From: Culturomica massiliensis
GTDB lineage: Bacteria > Bacteroidota > Bacteroidia > Bacteroidales > Marinifilaceae
Assembly: GCF_900091655.1 (NCBI RefSeq)
Contig: NZ_LT594621.1
Location: 2,170,001-2,234,000, forward strand
Direction: 5' to 3'
DNA length: 64,000 nucleotides
The notes below the pieces were generated by a model. The model searched no databases and was not told the origin of the DNA. It saw only the letters and a list, made by a program, of their open reading frames with translations. The position numbers and the translations under genes are program-made. Position 1 is the stretch's first letter, and each line of letters begins with the position of its first letter. Positions 7,774 through 17,772 of this stretch are shown here, piece by piece.

Positions 7774-9534
7774 ATGCGTTTATCTTATAAAAAGAAACTG
7801 TTCCTCTATTTCTTCCTGGTATTCACCGTATTTACAGCGGTTATCGTTCTCGTTCAAAGAAACCGGGAAAAAATATACAAAACGGAAAACCTGCGTACCA
7901 ACTTGAATGCTTACGCAGAAGTCATCGCCAATTATATCCAAAAGAAAAATCTGCATTCTGTAACAGAGATGGATTCTGTTAATCAGATACTCTCCCTGCT
8001 CCCTCCTGATTTACGAGTCACCATTGTCGATCAGAAAGGAGAAGTACTATTCGATAACACCGTTATCGATGACCGGGAATTGGAAAATCACCTGAGCCGG
8101 CCCGAAATATCTTCGGCACTCATCCACGGCAACGGCTCAACCATCCGTTTCTCGGCCACCAACGACATGGACTACTACTACTACGCACGCTTCACCGCAC
8201 CCTACTTTACCCGCGTAGCCCTTCCTTATAACATCACTCTCAAAGATTTCCTGGAAGGCGACAACATCTTCATGTACTTTATCGTATTGCTTTTCTTCAT
8301 TGCCCTGATATCCCTATTGTATCTGGCCGACCGTTTCGGGAGGGCAATTACAGGACTTAACGAATTTATCACGTCTGCTGAAAACGACCAGCCCGATTAC
8401 GATAAAATCAGCTTCCCGGATACGGAATTAGGAGAAATCGGAAATAAAATCATTGCAAACTATAAATTGTTGCAGGAAAGCAAAAATCAGCTCAATCAGG
8501 AAAAAGAAAAATTACTCCGCCATTTTCATTACTCGGAAGAAGGAATTTGTATTTTCACCGCCGACCAGAAAAAAATTTATGCCAACACCCACTTTATCCA
8601 ATACGTCAATACCATATTGGACGAACCGACATTCGACGTTGATATGATCCTCGAGGAACCGGATTTCAAAGACCTGCGGATATTCCTGAAAAAACATACC
8701 CCTGTCAATCCGCAAGCCAACACCCTTCCCATCTATCAAAGCAAAATATCGAAAAACGGTAAGCACTTCGCCGTCAAATTACTGATATTCACAGACAATT
8801 GTTTCGAAATCACCCTGAACAATATTTCCTCCTCAGAAAAAAACCGGCTGTTGAAACAGGAAATGACCAATAACATTGCCCATGAATTAAAAACACCGGT
8901 AAGCAGCATACGGGGATACATCGAAACACTACTGGAACAGCAAAACATCGATCCGGCCAAACAAAAATTTTTCCTGGAACGTACCTATACCCAGGTCATT
9001 CGTCTCTCCGAACTGATACGGGACGTTGCTCTGATTACCAAAACCGAAGAAGCGGCGGATCTATTTGAAAAAGAAGACGTAAACATCAGGGACACGATCA
9101 ACGAAGTCACCAACGACCTGCAAAATCAAATTCAGAACAACCGCATCACAGTACAGAATCACGTTGAAGAAGCAGTCGAAATTGAAGGAAATCATACCTT
9201 GTTATATTCCATTTTCCAAAACCTGATCGATAATGCGATCAACTACGCCGGAGAAGGCATCACCATCAGTATCGACAAATATGCAGAAGACAATGAATTC
9301 TACTATTTCTCCCTGTACGACACAGGACGTGGGGTAGACGAAGCTCATCTCGAACGGATATTCGATCGCTTCTATCGTATAAACGAAGGCCGGAGCCGGA
9401 AAAACGGAGGTTCGGGATTAGGCCTGTCCATCGTAAAAAATGCCGTATTATTCCATAAAGGACAGATTTCCGCCAAAAACCGGAAAAGCGGCGGACTGGA
9501 ATTTATATTCTCCTTACGCAAAAGATTGTTTTAA
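7774..9534 (+). CDS. phoR: PhoR-type sensor histidine kinase
   Basis: This 586-residue membrane kinase has a first membrane span at residues 8-25, a periplasmic region of about 140 residues, a second span near 165-187 (IFMYFIVLLFFIALISLLYL), a linker, a PAS-like region, and then the catalytic core. The phospho-acceptor is H370 in NNIAHELKTPVSS. The ATP-binding domain shows NLIDNAINYA, DTGRGV and GGSGLGLSIV. It lies 71 bases after the phoB-like gene and completes the pst-pho block. The periplasmic domain is larger than in E. coli PhoR, as is usual in Bacteroidetes homologues. The assignment to phosphate sensing is contextual. Confidence 0.85.
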   Translation: MRLSYKKKLFLYFFLVFTVFTAVIVLVQRNREKIYKTENLRTNLNAYAEVIANYIQKKNLHSVTEMDSVNQILSLLPPDLRVTIVDQKGEVLFDNTVIDDRELENHLSRPEISSALIHGNGSTIRFSATNDMDYYYYARFTAPYFTRVALPYNITLKDFLEGDNIFMYFIVLLFFIALISLLYLADRFGRAITGLNEFITSAENDQPDYDKISFPDTELGEIGNKIIANYKLLQESKNQLNQEKEKLLRHFHYSEEGICIFTADQKKIYANTHFIQYVNTILDEPTFDVDMILEEPDFKDLRIFLKKHTPVNPQANTLPIYQSKISKNGKHFAVKLLIFTDNCFEITLNNISSSEKNRLLKQEMTNNIAHELKTPVSSIRGYIETLLEQQNIDPAKQKFFLERTYTQVIRLSELIRDVALITKTEEAADLFEKEDVNIRDTINEVTNDLQNQIQNNRITVQNHVEEAVEIEGNHTLLYSIFQNLIDNAINYAGEGITISIDKYAEDNEFYYFSLYDTGRGVDEAHLERIFDRFYRINEGRSRKNGGSGLGLSIVKNAVLFHKGQISAKNRKSGGLEFIFSLRKRLF

Positions 9535-9540
9535 ATAAAT

Positions 9541-11874
9541 CTAAACCAAAGGTAAAACAGCAGAGAAGCGACTCCCCTTTCCGGCCTGAGAAACAACTTC
9601 AATACGGCCGGAAAGTCTCTCCATAATCACTTTACTGATAGCAAGCCCCAAGCCCGTACCTTGGGCAAATTCATCTGTCTTATAAAAACGATCAAAAATC
9701 AACATCAGATGTCCCTCATCTATTCCCCGTCCGGAATCTTCTACATACACAACCACTTCCTGTTCCTCCCGCCGGATCTCACAGCCCAAAGTTATATAGC
9801 CTTCTGACGTAAATTTATTCGCATTACTTAAAAAATTGGAAATCACCTGGTTAAAACGAAGCTTGTCGATATTCACCCGAACCGGCAACTCCTCTTCCAT
9901 CACCAGATTAAATTGTAAATGAGAATGGAGTACGACCTGATGAGTACGGTATATTTCCTTCAACACCTTCGTAAGATCGTACTCCTCGATATGAAACTCC
10001 ATATTCCCGGAATCCAGACGGGATATTTCCAACACATCTCCGATCAGCTTAAGTAAGGAATCTGAACTTTGATTAATAATCGAGAGAATTTCCTTTCTTT
10101 CATCCTCGCCGACAGCAGAATCTTCACTAAGCAACAAATTGGTAAAACCCACAATCGCATTCAAAGGTGTGCGGATTTCATGACTCATATTCGCCAGAAA
10201 CGATTGCTTCAACTCCGCTTGTTCGGCCAATTCTTTCGCTTTGATCAATTCCTGCTCACGCTCCACCACCCCCTGGATGCTCTGGATAATACCGGCTATA
10301 ATTAATTGTCCCGCATTATCCGTCATACTATTGCAACGGATCTCATACCACCGGTATGCCTGACTATCGTCAAAGCACAATCGCAAACGCTGAATAACAA
10401 TACGCCGCCCGTGAATTTCCCCGAATACCCGATGAATAAAAATCAAATCCTCAGGATGAACGAATTTCAAAAAATCCGTTAAGACATAAACCAGTTGCGA
10501 TATCCCGGTCAATGCTATAATATTCCGGTCGAAATGCAACTCCTTTCCCCTGATATTCCACAACGAAATATGACCGCCGTGAATCGAAAGCGATAAATGC
10601 TCCTGAATTTTTTTCAAAGCTTTCATATCCATTCGCTCCATCCGCGACTTATAACGCACCTGAACTAAACTGACGACCAAAACGATAAACACAACCACAA
10701 ACAACCCAAAACCGATATACAAATCCTTGCGATAACGGACATAAAACGGATAATTGATAACTTTTGTCCCCAACGGAATATATTTCGCATCAAATACATC
10801 GAAAACAGAGAAATAAGTCCAATCAATAACATACTCCTTTTTCAAGGGTTGTATTTTAGGCTCTTCTATATTTTTTCCCAACAATAACGGCAATGCCAAC
10901 TGCGCAGCGGCAGCGGCCGAATTCTCGTCTGTCGCCATATATCCCCCGATAATCTTCAGTTGTTCGTTAAAGCCCTCCCGAATACAACTGAAAGCCGGGA
11001 TATTCAAAATATAAGGCACCAAAACAATATCCGAACGATCCATTAAAAACGTCTGATAATACTGGGTATCTTTCAATTGACTCATAGCGGTTATCATGGA
11101 AAATCCCTGCATATAACGAAACGGAAAAAGATCGATGGTAGGAGCAATCTTCTCTCTTAGTTTGAAATTCGGATATTCCGGAATCGAATCCCATTCCAGC
11201 AGCTTTTTTATCTTCTCATAAATCACTTCATTACCGATTCCCCATTCCCTGCCCCAAAAATGAATACTGTTTCTGTCTACCTGTTCTTTCAGAACCTTGT
11301 ACGACTGACGCCCCAGATAGGTCAGTTCCAGATTGTAAATGATATTGATATTGTCCCGGTTATACAACCTCCGGATGAAATCTATATTTTTTTGAAAATC
11401 AGGCACATCACTAAGCATATAAACCCGGTCGTCCTTATAATTTTCAAGTACCGGCCCGTTGGGATAATGCACATTACAAAGAATCACCGGAAGCTCTTTC
11501 AGGATAGGATGCTCCGTCATCAGTAAAGCATACGAAGACTGATCGCCCACTGCCAGTAATAAATCAGGCATATCATCCGCCAATGTATTCAGAAAGCTCC
11601 TTGTCTTCTCAATTTCCTGCTGCTCATTCAATGGCCCGCAATCCAGATAAAACACCTGTGTTTCTACCTCCACACCGTCCTGACTCAATTGTTTCTCCAG
11701 CAATTCCTGAAATTTTCCGTACACACCGGTATCCTCCGTAAAAGAATGCAACAAAACAATCCGCCTCTTTACCTCCTCTTTATTTTGAATTCCCCAATAC
11801 CATATCCCCCCAAATAAAAGACAGAAAAGAACCGCACAAAAAAAATAACTGTATCTCCTTCTTACCGAAATCAT
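9541..11874 (-). CDS. Orphan sensor histidine kinase with periplasmic substrate-binding-like domain
   Basis: This 777-residue kinase starts with a membrane span (residues about 8-27). A periplasmic region of roughly 340 residues follows, whose beginning (RRIVLLHSFTEDTG) and alternating alpha/beta pattern resemble the ABC-type substrate-binding fold. A second span lies near 385-405, then a PAS-like domain (about 425-545), a HisKA domain with H565 in NMSHEIRTPLNAI, and a complete ATPase domain (DSGRGID, GTGLGLAIS). There is no receiver or DNA-binding domain and no adjacent regulator on its strand, so it is an orphan. It converges on the phoR-like gene with only six bases between stops. Ligand and partner are unknown. 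Confidence 0.85.
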   Translation of the reverse strand: MISVRRRYSYFFCAVLFCLLFGGIWYWGIQNKEEVKRRIVLLHSFTEDTGVYGKFQELLEKQLSQDGVEVETQVFYLDCGPLNEQQEIEKTRSFLNTLADDMPDLLLAVGDQSSYALLMTEHPILKELPVILCNVHYPNGPVLENYKDDRVYMLSDVPDFQKNIDFIRRLYNRDNINIIYNLELTYLGRQSYKVLKEQVDRNSIHFWGREWGIGNEVIYEKIKKLLEWDSIPEYPNFKLREKIAPTIDLFPFRYMQGFSMITAMSQLKDTQYYQTFLMDRSDIVLVPYILNIPAFSCIREGFNEQLKIIGGYMATDENSAAAAAQLALPLLLGKNIEEPKIQPLKKEYVIDWTYFSVFDVFDAKYIPLGTKVINYPFYVRYRKDLYIGFGLFVVVFIVLVVSLVQVRYKSRMERMDMKALKKIQEHLSLSIHGGHISLWNIRGKELHFDRNIIALTGISQLVYVLTDFLKFVHPEDLIFIHRVFGEIHGRRIVIQRLRLCFDDSQAYRWYEIRCNSMTDNAGQLIIAGIIQSIQGVVEREQELIKAKELAEQAELKQSFLANMSHEIRTPLNAIVGFTNLLLSEDSAVGEDERKEILSIINQSSDSLLKLIGDVLEISRLDSGNMEFHIEEYDLTKVLKEIYRTHQVVLHSHLQFNLVMEEELPVRVNIDKLRFNQVISNFLSNANKFTSEGYITLGCEIRREEQEVVVYVEDSGRGIDEGHLMLIFDRFYKTDEFAQGTGLGLAISKVIMERLSGRIEVVSQAGKGSRFSAVLPLV

Positions 11875-12229
11875 CTATTGTATCAGCGAATTAAAATAAT
11901 ATGGCACAGTAACCGTCACCCCGGACGGCAATTTCCCTACTCCTGCCGGATGATGAAATCATATCAACTACCGGTAATAGCGATTGCGAATATAAAAATT
12001 ATTCCCCGAATCTAAGCTTTTCTAAAACAGGAAAATAACGGAATTAACTCAATACCCGTAAAACAACAGATCATATCGGACCGGATCCGTTTTTTCGGAT
12101 GGTATCGTTTAAAACGACAAAGTCCGGATGGTTTACCGGCACACCGGAAACAAAAAGCAGGAAAATGAATCGGAAAGGAGCTGACAAAAGTAAAACGAAT
12201 CGTACCGAACTGAGATACAAAATAAATCA
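11875..12229. other. Intergenic stretch without a recognisable gene
   Basis: About 350 bases lie between the orphan kinase start and the hairpin downstream of the S9 peptidase gene. Short open frames exist on both strands but none has a plausible start, composition or homology. I see no tRNA or convincing promoter. The kinase promoter must lie in the right-hand part of its upstream region, but no TAnnTTTG box stands out. Confidence 0.4.
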
Positions 12230-12279
12230 GGGGAATAGTACTGCAAATGCCTACGTACATTTGCAGCACTATTTTCCCC
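12230..12279 (-). terminator. Long hairpin after the S9 peptidase gene
   Basis: On the minus strand the S9 gene stop is followed by an imperfect stem. Its core arms are CTGCAAATG (12241-12249) and CATTTGCAG (12258-12266), and the stem continues outward to GGGGAATAGT / ACTATTTTCCCC with a two-base bulge. It closes the sigma-to-S9 transcription unit. A poly-T tract is lacking. Confidence 0.6.
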
Positions 12280-12292
12280 TTCCTATCGGTAA

Positions 12293-14716
12293 TTATTTAT
12301 TTTTAACGTATTTTTCCAACCACCGGTAAGTTTCCCACGCTTGATGCAATATGGATTCTTTGGCTACATAACCGTGACTTTCATAAGGCAGCAACACCAA
12401 ACGCACCGTACCGCCGTTCCCCCGGAGAGCCGTATACAAACGCTCGCTTTGCATCGTGAAAGTACCCGTATTATTGTCGGCTTGTCCGTGAATCAGTAAA
12501 ATCGGAGTCTTCAATTTATCCGCTTTTACAAAAGGCGACATTTTCAGATAAACCTCCGGAGCTTCCCAAAAAGTACGCATTTCATTTTGGAAACCAAAAG
12601 GAGTCAGTGTCCGGTTATAGGCTCCGCTGCGGGCTATGCCGGCCGCAAACAGATCACAATTGGCCAATAGATTGGCTGTCATAAAAGCACCGTAGGAATG
12701 ACCGCCCACAGCCATTCGTTTCGGATCACCTACTCCCATCTCCACCAGCTTATCGACAGCCGCTTTGGCATTGGCAACCAGTTGTTCGACATAAGTATCG
12801 TTAGGCTCTTTTTCACCTTCTCCGATAATGGGGAACGAAGCGTTGTTCAATACGGCATAACCTTCCGCCACCCAAAGGATCGGGGACGTCCGGGTATAAC
12901 GGATAAATTGATTCGGGGCATCCCTTCGCTGGCCGGCATTGGCACTGCTTTTATACTCCGAAGGATAAGCCCAGATCAAAACCGGCAAAGGTCCGTTCTC
13001 CTTCTTATACCCGGCAGGTAAAAACAACGTTCCACTCAACTTCACGCCATCGTTCCGGGTATACTCGACCACCTGTTTGGTTACCCCCTTCATCCCCGGA
13101 TAAGGATCGGGAAAATCAGTCAAAGCCACCTGTTTTTTCTTTTTGAAATTCACCAGATAATAATTCGGTGCTTCTGTATTGGATTCCCTGGAAGTAATGA
13201 TTTCCCCTTTGAGCAAATCCGGATAAGCCACCGGATACTCGTACCAGGGATCCTCCGATTGCCACAAACGGGTGGTTCGGTTCGTCCCCAACCGACGGGC
13301 ATCAATAAACGGATAAGCACCCCGGGGCGAGTATCCGCGCCCGCTGAAATACACCGTCTTATATTTATCACCGCTAAACACCACATATTGTCCGAAAGCA
13401 TTTTTAGTCGTAACCAACCTACCGCAATCCGCATACAAATCCTCTGCACTCTGATCGTAAACAACCTGCATTTTTCCCGGTTCGGAAGGATCGAACAGAC
13501 AACATTTTTTCTGACGGGTATCGTAATCATACGTCATCAAAAAAGCATGCCGGGCATCCCCCCAAAAAATATCGTCATATCGTTTCTCCGTTTTTACCAG
13601 CTCCCGGGCCTGACCTTCAAAAGGAGCTTCCAGAAACATCACCCGGTCCCGGAATTCCGCCTTAACCTTACCGTTTCCGCCATCCAAAGGCTCTACCCAA
13701 TACAGGGTTGCCGGTTGATCGGCCCGCCAATCGTATCCGCGAGGCTCGGGAGAAGCCGAATTATTACTGATATACTCATATTCTACCAAAGGTTTCTGAT
13801 AAACCTGCTTCACCGACTTCCCTTCCGGATCCCGGATCTCAATTGTAGACGGGAAAAAAGTATACGGAACAACATACGAATAAGGACGGTTCAGATACCG
13901 TACCAAAAGATATTTTCCATCCGGAGAATAAGTTGCCGGCAGATACACCGCTGCTTTTCCGTTCGGCATAAACTCTCCGTTATCGGCAGATACGATACCC
14001 AGCTCCGAGGTAGCGTAATAATCGAACACCGATTCACTGTACGCATCAGTCAGTAAATCCTGATATGTCGGCGCCTGATTGCTCTTTCCTTCGCTCGTCT
14101 GAATGACGGGAACGATATTCTGCATCTTATCCGCAGGCATTGCTCCCCGGTTCGCAGGAATCAAAGCTACCACAAGGTACTTACTGTCGGGTGACCAACT
14201 ATACATCCCCGGCCCGAAAAAGAAATTCAGCTTTCGTCCGGTCAGCAACCGGGCCCTCAAGTCGGCAACATCTACCACCCATAAATAAATACCGTCCGGC
14301 CGCTCTTCACAAACAGCGACACGGCTGCCATCCGGCGACCACTTATAACTAATCAGGTTGACATCCGCCGGAAAACCGGTAATCACGCCCTCCTTCACTT
14401 TCTTTCCCGGTAAAGATTTGATTTCCAGTTCTTTTATTTTTGTCCTCATCTTCGGACAATTCGTTGCAGCCAACACACGCCGGCCGGCCAGTTTCAACTC
14501 GGCTTGAGCCTGCTCCCGGATCGCAGGAATATCCGTTTGCCGGATAATCAGATAACAATCCATACGCGGACTGAGAGAGAAAGCCGGAGTAGCCGGAGCA
14601 AGAACCAAATCTTCCACGGCTTTCGGCGGATGCTGATAACCGCTCTGTCCCAGCGTCGGAAGAGCCGGCAAAGCAAATAACAGACCTAAAAAAACAGAAA
14701 AAAATGTATTTCGCAT
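12293..14716 (-). CDS. S9 family peptidase (glutamyl endopeptidase-like), secreted
   Basis: From the ATG at 14716 this is an 807-residue protein with a signal peptide ending near LPTLGQSG. A beta-propeller-like region with SPDG blocks leads to a C-terminal alpha/beta-hydrolase domain. The nucleophile is S674 in GGHSYGAFM, with predicted D747 (GQADNNTG) and H781 (YESHGY). The blocks WAYPSEYKS, GIARSGAYNRTLTPFG and TMQSERL resemble plant chloroplast glutamyl endopeptidase, so glutamate-directed cleavage is possible but inferred. It is the last gene of the SusC/SusD unit, 34 bases after the M28 peptidase gene. It likely works on peptides in the periplasm or outer envelope. An upstream start at 14821 overlaps the M28 gene and would bury the signal peptide. 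Confidence 0.9.
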   Translation of the reverse strand: MRNTFFSVFLGLLFALPALPTLGQSGYQHPPKAVEDLVLAPATPAFSLSPRMDCYLIIRQTDIPAIREQAQAELKLAGRRVLAATNCPKMRTKIKELEIKSLPGKKVKEGVITGFPADVNLISYKWSPDGSRVAVCEERPDGIYLWVVDVADLRARLLTGRKLNFFFGPGMYSWSPDSKYLVVALIPANRGAMPADKMQNIVPVIQTSEGKSNQAPTYQDLLTDAYSESVFDYYATSELGIVSADNGEFMPNGKAAVYLPATYSPDGKYLLVRYLNRPYSYVVPYTFFPSTIEIRDPEGKSVKQVYQKPLVEYEYISNNSASPEPRGYDWRADQPATLYWVEPLDGGNGKVKAEFRDRVMFLEAPFEGQARELVKTEKRYDDIFWGDARHAFLMTYDYDTRQKKCCLFDPSEPGKMQVVYDQSAEDLYADCGRLVTTKNAFGQYVVFSGDKYKTVYFSGRGYSPRGAYPFIDARRLGTNRTTRLWQSEDPWYEYPVAYPDLLKGEIITSRESNTEAPNYYLVNFKKKKQVALTDFPDPYPGMKGVTKQVVEYTRNDGVKLSGTLFLPAGYKKENGPLPVLIWAYPSEYKSSANAGQRRDAPNQFIRYTRTSPILWVAEGYAVLNNASFPIIGEGEKEPNDTYVEQLVANAKAAVDKLVEMGVGDPKRMAVGGHSYGAFMTANLLANCDLFAAGIARSGAYNRTLTPFGFQNEMRTFWEAPEVYLKMSPFVKADKLKTPILLIHGQADNNTGTFTMQSERLYTALRGNGGTVRLVLLPYESHGYVAKESILHQAWETYRWLEKYVKNK

Positions 14717-14750
14717 AATCGTATCAATTATATGGTTCAATATTAAAATC

Positions 14751-16229
14751 TCATTCAGAAAGCCGGATGTGAGGATCACATGCCAATTTACACAAAACCG
14801 TATACAATAGCTTGGAAACATCCTCCATAATTTCAGGCGTCAGCGTTTCAGGCACATCCTGGGGTACATGATAATACGTTCTTCCCACCTTATTCCGGGT
14901 ACCCAGCGAAAAAGCCGGTACACCGTTAAAATTGAAAATCTCACCGTCCGTATACATCCTGCCCGAAGCTTTGCTGTAATCCGAAGTATGTAAAATCCGG
15001 CGGAGATACTGTTCATTTGCTTCCGTAAAATATTTTTTCAATTCAGGAAAAGTATTCACCCCTCCTACCCGCAACTCCGTTCCATTCCCCACCATATCCA
15101 GATTGAACATACATAATGTTTTCTCCAAAGGGAAAAGCGGATGTTTGACATAGAACTTAGACCCCAGCATTCCCGGCTCCTCTGCCCCGAACAGAATAAA
15201 CACCACCGGACGCAAAGGTTTAACCCCGCTCTGTGCAAAAGCCTTAGCCGTCTCCATCACAATAGCACTACCCGAAGCATTGTCCAAAGCCCCGGGGAAG
15301 AGAATACCCGGACACCCCAGATGATCCAGGTGAGCACCTATGATAATCGGTGCATCCTTCAACCGCTTGTCTGTCCCCGGAATATAACCGATCACATTCT
15401 GAGTCTGGCTCGGCGCATGAAAAGACCGGAACATCATCTCCACTTCTTTCCCCGTCAATACCATGGAATGAGGACGCTTATCGCCTCTGATCTTATCCTT
15501 CAGAGTCCGCGCTGTCCAGGATGTTCCGGTCAATAAATCGTTCACCACCTTATCGCTGACATGGCAATAAATAAAACCGTCATTATAGAGAATTCCGGGA
15601 TGGGAAAATTTTCCGGTAAACAAAGCCCCTGCGGCACCATGACTGACCGCATTTTTAATCTTATAAACAGAGCCCGAATAAAATTCATCCCAACGGGCAT
15701 ACGCCTGATTCTCACGCTCACAAGGCACTCCCGGTTCGATGACCACAATCTTTCCCCGCACATCAATCCCGGCATAATCGTCATACCCCAAATCCGGTGC
15801 CGTAATACCGAAGCCCACATAAACGGGTTCACCTTTCAATACGCCGGAAGCCGTATGTGTACCCGGATAATAATCGTCCGGCATCCGGTAAGTTACATCC
15901 ATATCCTCTCCTTTCACCTTCAGCACTCCGGCATCCTTGACATCGGTATATTGTACGGGAAAATTCTGAAAATAAAACCCGTTATCCCCTCCCGGTGTCA
16001 GTCCCCAGGCGGAGAAATAATTCGCAGCCCAATGAGCACAACGGGTATATTCCGGTGATCCGGCCAAGCGTCCCTTATGTTCCGGTTTACACATTTCATA
16101 AACGAACTCCATGATTTCATTGCTGGAAACAGAGTGAAACGCTTTATCGAAAGCCGTATATTCACGCTGGGCCTGGGACATAAACATACCGATACACAAA
16201 CCCAGACAAAGTATATATTTTTTTATCAT
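14751..16229 (-). CDS. M28 family zinc aminopeptidase with PA domain, secreted
   Basis: The ATG at 16229 opens a signal peptide (IKKYILCLGLCIGMFMSQAQ) of a 492-residue enzyme. A PA-type insertion (about residues 120-240, with GKIVVIEPGVP) precedes the metallopeptidase domain. That domain shows the two-zinc pattern of M28 enzymes: GAHLDHLG, GALDNASGSA, LFGAEEPGMLGS and NLDMVG. Such enzymes release N-terminal amino acids from peptides outside the cytoplasm. It lies between susD and the S9 peptidase gene on the same strand, so the pair probably act together on imported or surface peptides. All expected metal-ligand blocks are present. Confidence 0.9.
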   Translation of the reverse strand: MIKKYILCLGLCIGMFMSQAQREYTAFDKAFHSVSSNEIMEFVYEMCKPEHKGRLAGSPEYTRCAHWAANYFSAWGLTPGGDNGFYFQNFPVQYTDVKDAGVLKVKGEDMDVTYRMPDDYYPGTHTASGVLKGEPVYVGFGITAPDLGYDDYAGIDVRGKIVVIEPGVPCERENQAYARWDEFYSGSVYKIKNAVSHGAAGALFTGKFSHPGILYNDGFIYCHVSDKVVNDLLTGTSWTARTLKDKIRGDKRPHSMVLTGKEVEMMFRSFHAPSQTQNVIGYIPGTDKRLKDAPIIIGAHLDHLGCPGILFPGALDNASGSAIVMETAKAFAQSGVKPLRPVVFILFGAEEPGMLGSKFYVKHPLFPLEKTLCMFNLDMVGNGTELRVGGVNTFPELKKYFTEANEQYLRRILHTSDYSKASGRMYTDGEIFNFNGVPAFSLGTRNKVGRTYYHVPQDVPETLTPEIMEDVSKLLYTVLCKLACDPHIRLSE

Positions 16230-16311
16230 ATCTTTCTTTTTTAGGAAAGAACTGCCCCGAAAGACAGCTCCTTCGATCAACTGTAAACTAACCCTATTGC
16301 AATATAATGTA

Positions 16312-17760
16312 TCAATAACCGGGATTTTGTTGCGACTCCCGGTCTTTTAACGGCAACAACTCCAATTCCCGTTCATTGATCGGATAAATGGTCTGGAAAA
16401 AATCAAAAGGAATCACTCCACTCTCCAGATTATCCGTATGTCCTTTTTCATCCTTTTCCTGTGGAGTACGCCAGCGGATCACCGGTTTACGGTTTCTCCA
16501 CAAATCCCAGGCCCTGCTGCCCTCGCCGTACAACTCGACAGCACGTTCGTAAAGGACATCCTCCAATGTTACCCTTGTATTGTACTTATCCGGATCGGTC
16601 GTCGTCCTCTCCCTGCGCAAATCTCCCAAATAATCCCTTGCCTTTTTCATATCATTTACCTTCAACGCGGCTTCGGCTGCTATCAGATACACCTCGCTCA
16701 ACCGCAACACCTTCGGGTTATTGATTTTGATATTTCCTTCCCGGCCCGGATATTTACCGGAGATATAATAACACTTATCCTTACTTGAATACCGGAGTAA
16801 CTTAAAACGTACATCTTCAGGATCGGCTTCTGCCAAATCCAGAAAATCCCGGGTAGGCACCACCGTCTTATAGCCCGCCTCCGAACAAATCCATCCCAAC
16901 GAAGTATAACCGGCATTGTCCTCCAGGGAAGTAGGCAACTCCAACAAAGACTCCGAGCCGTATTCCTTTCCCCAGGAAGCGACATATTCGTCACGCGAAT
17001 AAAGTTCACAACCGCTGTTTTTAATGACATCTTCGGCTGCCGCAAGAGCCAGTGCGTCCTTTTCCATATACAGGTACACCTTAGCCTGCAAAGCGCGCCC
17101 TCCCCAATAATCGAAATAACCGTTTCGCTTCTTTACTGACAACAAAGGCACGGCTTCCTCCAACTCCGTACAGATAAAACCATACACGTCGGACACCTTA
17201 CTCCTGTAAAACACCTCCCTTACATCCTTGTAAGCTTTCCCGGCAACACGAATACCCAACGCATCGGATTTGATTGTGCCTTTACCGAGATTACCGTACA
17301 TCGGACCGTACATACGAACCAGATCAAAATGCAGCAAAGCCCGCAACGTCCTCAATTCGGCAATCAACGCTTTCTTTTCAGGCGTATTCTCCAGTTTATC
17401 CGCCTTCTCGATAATCAGATTGATATCCTGTACCCCCAGATATATCAACCGGTAAAAACCGGTGCCGGCAGATACTTTAGTTAAACCGTAAGCATAAAAA
17501 TACTTTAAATGCTGGCTTCCCCAGGACGGTTCCATCATATGATCCCCCATCAGATCGGCCACAAATGTATATTCTCCCGCATAATAGGAAGAACTGGTCA
17601 ACACCTCATAAACACCTTCCGTAGCAATCCTGAGATCGGAAACGGAATTGATCAGATTAGCGTCTCCGGCAGAATTCGAGGGTGAAATATCTAAAAAATC
17701 ATTGCCGCAGGAACAACACAGCAAGCTGAACAACACGGCTATATATAATTTCATTTTCAT
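16312..17760 (-). CDS. SusD/RagB-like nutrient-binding outer-membrane lipoprotein
   Basis: This 482-residue lipoprotein has a short hydrophobic leader ending in the lipobox LLCCSC and continues GNDFLDISPS, a classic SusD start. The alpha-helical TPR-like scaffold includes ALRALLHFDLVRMYG near residue 140 and the late RAVELYGEGSRAWDLWRN block typical of the family. SusD proteins cap the SusC channel and hold the ligand on the cell surface. It lies 12 bases after the susC stop. Two adjacent ATG codons (17760 and 17754) are possible starts. The linked peptidase genes suggest peptide rather than glycan ligands. Confidence 0.92.
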   Translation of the reverse strand: MKMKLYIAVLFSLLCCSCGNDFLDISPSNSAGDANLINSVSDLRIATEGVYEVLTSSSYYAGEYTFVADLMGDHMMEPSWGSQHLKYFYAYGLTKVSAGTGFYRLIYLGVQDINLIIEKADKLENTPEKKALIAELRTLRALLHFDLVRMYGPMYGNLGKGTIKSDALGIRVAGKAYKDVREVFYRSKVSDVYGFICTELEEAVPLLSVKKRNGYFDYWGGRALQAKVYLYMEKDALALAAAEDVIKNSGCELYSRDEYVASWGKEYGSESLLELPTSLEDNAGYTSLGWICSEAGYKTVVPTRDFLDLAEADPEDVRFKLLRYSSKDKCYYISGKYPGREGNIKINNPKVLRLSEVYLIAAEAALKVNDMKKARDYLGDLRRERTTTDPDKYNTRVTLEDVLYERAVELYGEGSRAWDLWRNRKPVIRWRTPQEKDEKGHTDNLESGVIPFDFFQTIYPINERELELLPLKDRESQQNPGY

Positions 17761-17772
17761 AATTCGTCGATT

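Noticed and set aside
13259..14056. 265-codon plus-strand frame antisense to the S9 peptidase
   Set aside because: Typical shadow of a GC-richer coding region; no homology and atypical residue use.
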